From Patiria miniata (Eukaryota > Echinodermata > Asteroidea > Valvatida > Asterinidae), in the NCBI RefSeq assembly GCF_015706575.1, contig NW_024037069.1, forward strand, positions 31,641,315-31,705,314: a DNA stretch of 64,000 nt. Direction: 5' to 3'. Positions 25,801 through 37,800 of this stretch are shown in pieces. Position 1 is the first letter of the stretch, and every line of letters starts with the position of its first letter. The notes under the pieces are model-generated. The model worked only from the letters and a program-made list of their open reading frames with translations, had not been told where the DNA came from and ran no database searches. The position numbers and the translations under genes are program-made.

Positions 25801-28800
25801 CAACTTTTAATCTAGCATTGCCTCCTCTGTTTGTTTCCTTCATTTGTTTAGTGTCTCACCATGAGCTTTGGCCAAGCCAACAGGGTCCGGTTCGCCAGTA
25901 GCTGCACCAAATTCCGTCAGCTTCTGTGTTTCGGTAGTAGACCACCTGTCTGTATGTCTGTTGCCACCAATAGTACCTGAAAGACGATACATACAGATTC
26001 ATTTGACAGTCATTGGTCATGCATTACCTTCCATGGCCACAAAGGAAATTGACTGGGTTCATCAATTTGTGGTTGGATAAAGATTATTAAAATGACAGTG
26101 TTGTAGATGATTCTAACATAAGTTAGAATATACCGAATATTGTTGCGTCAGAGCTACAAGGTCATATCTCTTGAAATTGCATAAATGCAAAATGTGAGTT
26201 TTAGAACATCAAAAGGTTGTATATCGTTAAAGGTATGGTCCATCATTTGTAATTTGTGCAGTTTGTTCGTTTGAAGCAACAACAGTGCTCAAAATCTAAA
26301 GAAGGGTGCGGAACAACTAACCTGTCGAAGTTTCAGCTCAGCTTCAGCTGTATATTTCGAGAAAAACAACATTCTAGGATCTCGATTTCAAAACAAAAGT
26401 TGCTGAATCATGTTTTGAATTGGGCCTGAATTCAGCGACCGAGACACGTTCTCACTAGCCGATTGCAGCTACGCGATGTCACGCACCGATCTGACAAATT
26501 AAAGCAACCGCGCGCGCATCGTGCCAACACTTGCGCGCGCTTCGCCGAATAAAAAAAAACTACTAACGGAAATTTTACAATGGTGCTTCTTAAGACACAC
26601 CGTTGGAAAGGCCTTCTTTCGTTGATTTCTTCAAAATGACAGCTTGCCAGAAAGAATAATTTTACAGGGAGTTTAGTCCCCTTACTAACTATCTTTCAAC
26701 CAACTATGCTTTTCAACAATAATTACGCCAGTTTTACCTTTTGGATAGCTGCAAATGATGGACTCTGGCTTTAAAATAACCCGGGGGGACACACCAAGTC
26801 AATGGATGCCGAGATATGACCTTGTTGCACGGAGCGTATACACAGAAGATGAAACTTTGTTGCAGAATTGAGTTATGACCTTGTTGCACTGATGCGATGA
26901 TGCGTGAATATTCCATCATCCACTAAATATCCAATATAGGCCTATAACGTTTCACCTCATTTTTAATATTCGAAAATTTGATCAAATCCAATCTGACCCC
27001 CCCAAAAATAAAAGACGACTATCATTTTTATCAATATGCAAAAAAAGGCAATGTTTTCTAATTTTTTTTTTTTACCGTCAGCGTTGATGGACGCTCCAAT
27101 TGCCATCAAGACATAGTACGCATTATCGCCACTGATGTTGTAGAACGTGTCGTCACCTTGCAAAAAGGGTTGCCTGGTGAAGGTACAGGTGATCGCGTTA
27201 TTCTCAAATTGAATAGTTTCCAGGGTCAAGGTGTCCTGTGATAGGAGGAAAAAAGTGGGATAAAAATTAGACCCAAGGTAATTAAATGGTAAACCTAAGG
27301 CCCCCCCCAAAAAAGTCTCCGGTTTCTAGTATGGAGCTTGCCCAAAAAGTGGTGCGGCGACGCGGCTTTTTTTTTTTTTTACCTGACTTTTTTGCTTCAA
27401 ATGTCGGCTGATGACTGCAATGGTGCCCGACTAAACTTAGTGCAAATATATGGGAGTCCAGAGAGGCCACATAAAGCTTATTCTCGACCATAACCCAATC
27501 TAAAAAAACGTTAAAATTGTGCAGCAGCAGGATTCCAGTCAAACCAGTGAGTTTAGCGGTTTTGAGACATCATCTTTCATTGAAAAAAAAACTTTTTCAT
27601 TTTGCCGACGCGCATGGCTACAGCGACGCGCGCGCATACCAGAAACCGGAGACTTTTTTTTTTTGGCCTTATCTTGTAAGATGGAATTTTGCATCAGGGA
27701 GATGTTGGGTCTTTGCCTTCACTGAAATTATTTTCAGGAGCATGGTTTGACCAGTTCTCTTTGAGAGCTTGCGAAGAAACATTTGCAAGGTGGGACTCGA
27801 ACTCACGACCTCCTGCTTACTAGTGCAGACGTCTTATGCACTCAAAACACAGAGCTTGTTGGGCTGGCCTGGCCAGTTTGAATCTCATACAGCAGAGGGT
27901 ACAAGTTCTGCAAAGCTGGCATTTATAAATACAATTGTTTGTAAGTGCCATGTCGATGTCAGTTTTAGACAAAATATGATTCATATTTCCAACAAGATAG
28001 AGAAACTGATTGAAGCGTTGTATACTTACAGCTGGAATGACTCGGGCTTCTGAATTGAGCGGACTCACATTTTCTGACCGCTTGACTTCCCTATCGCTAG
28101 TGCAGGCATACACATCTGCTGGGCTCTGCCATAAAAAAAATCAAAATACTATTTCAATCTTTTTTCCATGTACAACATGTTCCATGTTGTGCAAAAGTCC
28201 AACTGACGCGTGCAGCTACAACATGTTGCCCGCGTACATTCACAGTGGGCGGGTCCCAAACAATCTACTGTGTGAAAAGATTTCAAAGTAGGAAGTACAA
28301 ACTAGAGGCGGTTGTAACTGAGCAAGTGATTGACTTGTGATTGTCTTTTACTTGACTTGTGAGTGGCTTGTAATTGACTTGAAGTTGACTTGTTATGACT
28401 TGTGACTGACTTGTGATTTATTTGGGACTAACATGTGACTGATTTGTGACTGACTTGTGACTGACTTGTGACTGACTTGTGACTGCCTTGTGACAGCCTT
28501 GTGAATGACTTGTGACTGACTTGTGACTGCCTTGTGACTGCCTTGTGACTGACATGTGATTGACTTGTGACTGACTTGTGACTGACTTGTGACTGACGTG
28601 TGACTGACTTGTGACTGACTTGTGACTGCCTTGTGACTGCCTTGTGATTGACATGTGATTGACTTGTGACTGACCTGTGACTGATTTGTGACTGGTTTAT
28701 AATTGATTTGTGATTGGCTTGTGATTGAATTGTGACTGACTTGTGTCTGACTTGCGATTGACTTGTGGTAGACTTGTGATTGACTTGTGATTGACTTGTG

Positions 28801-31800
28801 ATTGACTTGTGATTGACTTGTGATTGACTTGTGATTGCCTTGTGATTTTCCTGTAATTGCCTTGTGATTTGCCTGTGATTGGCTTGAGGTTGACTGGCGA
28901 TGGACTTGTGATAGACTTGTGATGGACTTGCGATTGACTTGAGATTTACTTGTGATTTATTTGTGATTGACTTGAGATTTACTTGTGCCTGACTTGTGAA
29001 TGACGTATAATTTGACTAATGAGAATTTCTGAAACTTACCATCCCGTTATTGATGTTTGACCGTCGTAGCCCGAATGCTACCCACCCCTGAGCCTGTCCC
29101 ATCATGACGAAGCGAACCTGACCGTCCTGCAGTCCTTGCCAAGTTACGTAGGCCTGACAGTTACTACCAGAACAACCCGTCGGCTGCGAGAAGCAACCTT
29201 TGGTTTCACCACATCCAACCAGCTAGACAGTGAACAAACATGACACCCTAAGTATCAGGGGTATCTAATATTGAAGGGCTATACATGTAACCACAGAATT
29301 AGACAATCACCGTTTAGTGCTGACAGTGTCGGCAGAAAAACTCTGCGCTAGCCATGTACGCAAAGAATAGCTACGTGTAATGTTAGGTTCACACATTCCC
29401 GATTTTGAAGCCGATCGCCGAGAATAACAGTTCTTGAGTAATAATCGGGGGATGGTTCTTGGCTGCCTCGGGGTGATTCTGCTAGTTCGGTGAGAGATCG
29501 TTAAAGATTGGGAATTGTCGGTGTGATTCGGGAACCAACTTCAATGCTTGGTTTATTTTTTGTTGTATTCATAACTAATTCTGGATATTCTTACAACATT
29601 CTAGATATTCTTACAGCATTCTTACAAGTTTTGTAAGAGTTTAATTTTTGGTGTTAACAGTCCAAAATCATGCCGAATCATTACAAATTTATCAAGAAAT
29701 GTATGAATATTTAAAGAATAACTTACGAACACACTAAAGCGGCATAATTCTGGGTCATTCTGGATGATTCTTGAGTGATTCGTATGTTATTCTTGACAAA
29801 ATCGCTTCAAAGTTGGTTTTGCATATTCAGGAAGTCGTGCATACTCCACGCGCAAATCAGTACAGTACATACGCACATGCTGTGTGTCCCCCGTCCATGG
29901 AGCTCTCAAAAGAGGTAAAAACGCGCTCTCTTTTGTTGGCGCACGGAGCCCATAGGCCTATGAAACACCACAGTGTGCCGTAAAATACACACACTTAAAA
30001 CCATAAAAAAACGTTTATTTACTCACATCTCCACCTGGTTTGGGGGTTGCTGGTGGGGGAGTTGGTAGAGCAAATTCCGACTGTAGCTTCAAAGCATTAG
30101 CTGCTGGCCAACGTTGTGAGTGTATCTTCCCAGCAATAGTGCCTACAGGTAGGTGGTTTGAAAAAATACTCTACGTGAAACTTGCGCGATCCCCTTGGCA
30201 TCCTGGCAGTTTGCATAACTGTGCAGGCAGTTAGTGAGGACAATTTTCAGGGAACCTAACCGAAATGGAATGTGTCATACCTAGCAAACAGGGATTAATA
30301 ATAAACTTAGTAAGGAAGGTTTAACAAGGTTCATGTTTTTGTACTGGGCAATGTGGAATGAAGATGGGAGCCTGGAATGGAAGTTGAACATTGTATCTGA
30401 TCAGCAATGATCTATTGTTCATGATAAATATTTCTTGCAACCTTCCACTGAAACGGCAAACTCCTTGTACATCTGAACAGTGCATTTATTACAGCAAGAA
30501 TAGAGAACAGAATACAACTACTCACTCTACAGGTTTCCAGATAACAGCGAAAGAAATTGGTGGTCAGCCCTAATTTGTCAGGCATTTGGGTGTGTGTTAT
30601 AAGTTTTACGACACCAGAGAAAGAAATTGACATGTACCAGACCTGAGCTCGGTAGTCCAGTGTCCCTAGGGACCAGTGAGCTGGCCTAGTGTTTTGTGTG
30701 TATTATAAGAAAAGCCAGGGGGGTAAAAAAAGAGGAAAATATCTAAAGGTTGCGTTCGATTAATTCACCAGGGTCTGCAGCCACCAGAGGCTTATTCCAC
30801 GGTTACTCACGTTACATTTTTTGATGTACTTTTGAGTTTCCTTGGGCTGTAATTACCTTACTGAAAAAGTTTAACAACTGTTATCCCCATGGTATATAGA
30901 GTAGACCTAGACCTACCTAAGCATCAAAGATGACATTCAGAAAAATGTGTTATGTATGATAAACAAGACGCATCAAATCGGTTACTCACGTTACGAAAAT
31001 GAAACGTGAGTAACCGATTTTGTGCGTCTTGTTTATCATAAATAACACATTTTTCTGAATGTCATCTTTGGTGCTTCGGTAGGTCTAGGTCTACTCTATC
31101 TACCATGGGGACAACAGTTGTTAAACTTTTTCAGTAAGGTAATTACAGCCCAAGGAAACTCAAAAGTACATCAAAAATGTAACGTGAGTAATCGTGGAAT
31201 TGCCCTTATGACTCTCAAAAAAGGTTTGTTTTGTGGAAAAATGTCACACACATGTGTTGTTCATTCTAAGACGCTGACAAACATGCGGTCAAACAGAAGG
31301 AAAGGTCCCAAAAGTGTCATTGTGCATTTAAAAAATCTTACCATCAGCATTAATGTCGAGGCCGATAGCCATCAAAAGGTAGTACGCATTGTCCCCGCTT
31401 ATGTCGTAGAAAGTTGCATCGCCTGCTAAGCTGGCTTTTCTCGTAAAAACGCACTCGATAACAGTCACAAAATTCGGAATTGTATAATAGACAGCCAGGG
31501 ATGGGGTCACTGTATTCTGGATATTAAAGCAAATGCACACAGAAACATCAGATTCGTCGAAATCACAAACGAACAAATTAGGTTTCTGAGTTGGAATTCA
31601 TTAAGAGATTGAGGGAATTAGTTCTATTTTTTTTTTTTTTTTATAATAAATGAAACCGAGGATTTCTCAAAAGTGCCCTTGACACTTTGGCTCGAAAGCC
31701 TGAAGAAACTTGTAGAGAGAAGACAATGACAAGAAATTACAGTTTCAGAGGTGGGAGGAAAACCCTGCAGAAGAATATTCTGGGGGAAACCCCAAAAATC

Positions 31801-34800
31801 AGGTGGGGATTGAAAACCCAATCCACATGTGGTCTGGGCAGGAATTGAACCCGGGCCATAGGGATGGAAGGCGAGGAAAGTTACCACTACGCCAACAGGG
31901 CTAGTTTGCTCATACAGTGGTTCTTCCTTAATCGTTCTTTGTTAACATTTCTTTTGATTTCTCGTATAGCCCTGTACCTAGGCATATATAAATGAGAATT
32001 TAGAGAAAAAAAAGGGGGGGGATTCAAAAGCACACAAGACTTTGTACAGTGTTTTTTAATTTATAATGGTATTCATGAGAAGTAAAAAAAGGAGAAAATC
32101 GGTGGATGCACGGAAAAAAAACATGCATTACAAAAACAAACAGACAGACACCCCAACAGACCAACAAAAACAAACCTAAAGATTGACAGAATACCCCTGC
32201 ACGGAGTCTACATGTCTATGAAGTTTTCATTGTAAGGCCTTCAAGAGGAAAAGAAAAGCTCTTTTTTTTCTACAATTCCTGTTTGTTTAAGTGCCAGGTC
32301 AGTCTCAGTTTTAAACAAAGTATAATTCGCTCTTCATATTTCCAACGACAGAAACTTACTGAATGTAGATTTAGGACTCTGAATAACTGTCTCACTGGTA
32401 GTATAGCGCATGCCTATGTGAGGATTGTCAACGTTCAACCAATAAAACGGTAAAAAAGGCACTGGATTTCATAGGAGTCCAAATTTCATGTGACATTGGA
32501 AAAGAAATGTCTTTATCATCCGTTTAAGACCGACCACGTGACGGGCTCTCGACCAATGGGAACGGATAAACTGTCTTAGGTATTTACGAATACAATTGTG
32601 TGTAAGTGCCAGGTTGATGTCAGTTTTAAACAAAGTATGATTGAGAAACTGATCGAAGCATGGTATACTTACAGCTGGAATGACTCGGGCTGCTGAATCG
32701 TACGGACTCACATTTTCTGACCGCTTGACTTCACTGTTTCTAGTGCAGGCATACACATCTGCTGGGCTCTGCCATAAAAACAAATCATGCTATAAATATT
32801 CCAATCTTTTCCATTTACAACAAGTCAGCGGCATTTCATTCTAGATCCATAAGGCCCCCCCCCCACCCCAGTGAGTAATAATTCTCATAATAAGCACACT
32901 TCGGGTGCACAATTTGAGCAGAAAACTCCAAAACTGAACAGTGTCTTCCTGAAATGACATCACAGCATCAGCTCCCTCATTTTTCAATAAGATTATTATC
33001 CCAAAGGGATGTGAAATAGTTTGCATACATTTAAAGAGGTTGTGGAATGCTCGAAGACATTTCCGTTATTTTTCGGGTATATGTAGCCTTAGGTGTGATG
33101 AAATAAAAACGACTATTGTGTCTGTCTGAAATGAGTACAAAAGGTACTTTTGAGAGCTGTTTTTCAGGTCCTGTTTCGACCCGAACGTGCAATTTGTGTA
33201 AAAGTCGTCGTTGGGGGCAGCAAACAAAACATAGTTAATCGTGACGTAATAAACAGGACTCCCGATGCAGCGTAGTATAAAAGGTCCTGTTTATTACGTC
33301 ACGATTTTTCTCATTTTACAAAGAACCCGACGACTGTTGATTTCAATTATGCACTCACCGACCAACAAATTACTCGATGAATTTCAGTTTTATAAAAATA
33401 TAAATGCACATTACAAAAGAATGGAACTTTGTCATTATGATATATATGGGTCTACTCTACAATAAAAAAATATAAAAAACAAAAGGACTTTCAGCATTCC
33501 ACAACCTCTTTAGGAAAAGTAGAAAGTTGCCCAAAATACGTTCCCAAGTAAAAATCATGTCCTGGGCATTTTACATGTAAGTAATGTAAATGGGGCTTAA
33601 CCCTCCTGCTGTCTGAGCAATCACAGACAGTCAAAAAACTTCAATCCTGTTCCCCTGCCATGCCTTTCACACAGGCTGGTCACCAACAGTCAGATCATAC
33701 TTCAAGCAAGCTCTGTGACCATGTGAGTAAGTCAAATCTAGCGAAAGGAAAAAAGCATGCAAGCAGTAGGCATAGCTGGCTTGATCATCAATCTCTGCTC
33801 CAGTCAAAGCAAGTGACATTAACAGTCACAGCCAGTCATTCCTGCTGACTCACCCGTTAACTTGACTGATTTTGACTGAAAGGATAACTTTACACAGATT
33901 GTATGTAAAGGTATAGTCCATCTTTTGTAATTTGTGCATTTTGTTCGTTTTTGAAGCAACAGAATTGCTCAAAATCTAAAGAAAGGGTACTGAACAACTA
34001 ACCTGACCAAGTTTCTGCTAACTTCGGCTGTATTTTTCGAGAAAAACAGCATTCTAGGATCTAAATTCAAATCAAAAGTTGCTGAATCACGTTTTGAATT
34101 GGACCTGAATTCAGCGTCCGAGACACGTTCTCACTCAGCCGATTGCAGCTACGCGATGTCGCGCACTGATCTGACGAATTATAGCAACCGCGTGGGCGTA
34201 TGCATCCTGTCAACGCTTGCGCGCGCTTTGCCAAATAAAAAGACAAACTACTTACGGAAATTTCCAACAGTGCTTCTTAATACACACCATTGGAAAGGCC
34301 TTCTTTCGTTGATTTCTTCAAAATGACAGCTTGCCAGAAAGAAAAATTCCACAGGGAGTTTAGTCCCCTTACTATCTTTTAACCAAGTATGTTTTTTCAA
34401 CAATAATTACGCCAGTTACATTTTGGATACAGTGTAGCTGCAAATGATGGACTCTGGCTTTTAAGGATTTTAAGCATAAAGATTATGATGGAAAAAAGGA
34501 GCGTAATAAAAAGTCAAGTCTGTGCACCTAAACCTACCATGCCCTCGGTTGTTGCCGCTGGTCGAAGGCCAAAGGCCACCCAGCTAAGACTACCGTTTAG
34601 CGAGGCCCTTAAAGCAAACTGCGTCTGGCCATCAGCTGTGTTTTCCCAGGTCAAGAACGCTGTGCAGTCGTCACCCTCACACGTTGGAGGTTGCCTGAAG
34701 CAGCCTCGAGTCGTGCCGCAACCGAGCAGCTACAATTGGGCAAAAATTGGAGTTGACAAAATGTCAAAACTCTTTACCTAGAGTCTAACAATTGACCTAT

Positions 34801-37800
34801 TTGGAGAATACACATGTATATATATTGAATTCAATTGACCGTCCTTTAAATAGAGCCGAGACCTCATGACGTAATGGCTTTGTTTACTTAAGCGCTTTCC
34901 TATAGGAGCGAAGTCTGGCCGCCAGACAAAGTAGGGACTGTTTACCACATCGGAAAGCGCACATGTAAACAAAGCGTGACGTCATTAGGTCTCAGGCCTG
35001 TTGGATATGTTGAGAATAACTGAAATATTAAATTCTCCTCTTTGCTAAAGCGTTGATAAAATGTTCAGTGGACTCCTGAAAATAGACTTGATTTTCGGTG
35101 CTTCTTATATGTAGCTAGTTCCGAGGGTTTGTGAAAAAAAATTGGACAAGAAATAAATGAATCCCTTAATGTCAAAACCCAAAGAATTACCAAATAGTGC
35201 CCAGATGGATCAATACCCGAATCTTTGACCGAAGAATGAAAATGCCCTGATGGTTTTTACTTTGGAAAAGTACTTAATGTCTCTGCTGGTTTGTTTGTAC
35301 ATACCTCTGGTTCAGGCGGCACGACAAAGTCTGACTGTAACTTCAAAGCTATGGGGGTCTCTCGACGCGCAGCATGGTAAGTAGAATTAATGGTTCCTGC
35401 AAAAAAATAAACAGCCAAAGTGATACATACATGTACGTACCCTACTGCAGCTGTGCAATAGACTCCAGAAACAAACGTGGCCCAATAAACATTGTGCATG
35501 AAAAAGTCATTACTTTGCTCAAAAGGTGGTCATATTAGCTTATCAAATTTAATAATATTTCAAAGCCTATCGTCTTGTTTATAATTGGCGAAAACATCAA
35601 GGAAATTCATCCATGCAAACCAGAGATATCGTTGATTTTGTAAGGCTATATTATTTTCCTCCTGCACAATTAGAATCCTGTTGTTAGTTTTAAATTTGGA
35701 GAAGCCGTGAACAAGAGCGTGCAAGCGATGACATGACACGCACATGCGTGCGTGATGGCTATTATTCTTCAGATCAGCGAGTGACATCACTTAACTGCAA
35801 TCGACTGAATGAGAATGTGTCCTGGACGCTGACTTCGAGCGCAATTCAAAACATGACTCCGCAACTTTTAAACTGAAATCAAGATTTTACAATATCGTTT
35901 TCTGGGAACATACTGTATTTATTTATTTATTTATTTCGTGTTATTTGACCAGGGTAGCCCCATCAGTTGTCAATGAACTGTTCTCCCTGTGGGCCCTGGA
36001 TTACATAAAAACATGATATAATAACGACAAAAATTACAAAAAAACACACAATAAAAGACATAATGAATACATTCCAAAAAAATAATCCAAGGAATTAAAA
36101 CCACACAAAATTCAAACCCTAAATTACAACAGACGATGTTTAACCTAACCCAAGCAATTAAACCACACAAAATTAAAACCCTAGATTAAAACAGACGATG
36201 TATAGATAAACTGTACAGCATTCACTGAGCTAAAACTTGATCAGGTTTGTTGTTAAGCACCCTTCCTTAGATTTTGAGTACTTTTGTTGCTTCAAATTTA
36301 AAAAAAAAAGACAAATGTGCTCTACCTTTAAATGAGGATTTCAAATTGTGAAATCTTACCATCAGCATTGATGCCGTTGCCGACAGCCAGCAAAAGGTAG
36401 TAGGCATTGTCCCCGCTTATGTCGTAGAAAGTCGCATCGCCAGTTGCAATGCTGGCGATTCGTGTGAAGACGCAACTGATCACATTGTCGGCGTAAGACA
36501 ATAACTCAGTGGTTACAGAATTCTGAGAGAGAATGATCAGTCAAAACTTGAACTTGACAATGAGATTTGACTCAGGTCATGGCAATTAATGCTGTAAGGC
36601 CAAAAAAAAAAGTCTCCAGTTTCTGGTATGGAGCTTGCCTGATTTTTTGCTTCAAATGTCGGCTGATGACTGCAAATGGTGCCCGACTAAACTTAGTGCA
36701 AATATATGGGAGTCCAGAGAGGCCACATAAAGCTTATTCTCGACCGTAACCCAATCTAAAAACACGTTAAGATTGTGCAGCAAAATAACTTTTTCATTTT
36801 GCCGACGGGCATGGCTACGGCGACGCGCGCGCATACCAGAAACCGGAGACTTTTTTTTTGGCCTAATACTCAGACTTGTATCTGTTCTCAAATAAATTCT
36901 CTTTACACAATTCTTATACTTCTACAAAATGAAGGTGGCAGCATGTTCTACGGTACATGTACATCTGTACTTGTACTCGAACATACACTTATAGCCCAGT
37001 ACAATTTTCTTTGTTCTCAATTTGTCCTTTCATACTTACAATGCAAGTACAATAGTTTTCTGTACTCATACTCATAGTACTAGCATTCCATTATAAGAGG
37101 GAATGGACATTTTCTTAGTCCCACTTCATGCCGAGGAAACCAGGGTTAAAAGACAGACATGACTTTCGACTCTCACACACACACACCCAGGCGGGGTTTT
37201 TTTTCTTACAATGTAATAATAGTAATAATAGTGGATATTTATAAAGCGCACGTATCCACCAGGACTGGTGCTCAAGGTGCTACATCATTATTACCCCTGC
37301 TCAATGGGCAAATGAAACACTCCAAATACCATCTCAGCTCCCTGGGGAGTATACAGCTCGATGCAGCCTGTTAGGCGCAAGAAAGCTAATTCAATCACAA
37401 TAACCATCTCTGCCCTCACAGGTACCCATTTGTTCCTGGGTGGAGAGAAGCAATGAGTGACAAAGTGCCTTGTCCAAGGGCACACGCACCATGACCCCGG
37501 CTGGACTCGAACCCGCAGCTTTACCCGCAGACCACGAATCAGTGCCCTTAACCACGAGGCCACAGTACTCCACTGTAGGGTCATTATATAAATAAAAGGC
37601 CCAAAGGGTGACATTTTTCCTACATCTCTGAACTGTGTAATTCGCCAACGAAATGGCTTTAAAAATAGTTTGAACTGTTTTGTGTATTTGTTGGACAGGT
37701 AGTTTTGGGGTTGTGGCCTAGTAGTTAGAATCGCGTCAACGCAGCTTGTGAAATATTGTCCAATTACATGCAAACAAATGGACGCGGAAATCTGAGACAA

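Noticed and set aside
28418-28654. Repetitive Ser/Gln/His open frame
   Set aside because: It is the 11-bp minisatellite read in one frame.
28310-29015. CRISPR-like array
   Set aside because: Contiguous 11-bp units without spacers, in a eukaryotic intron.
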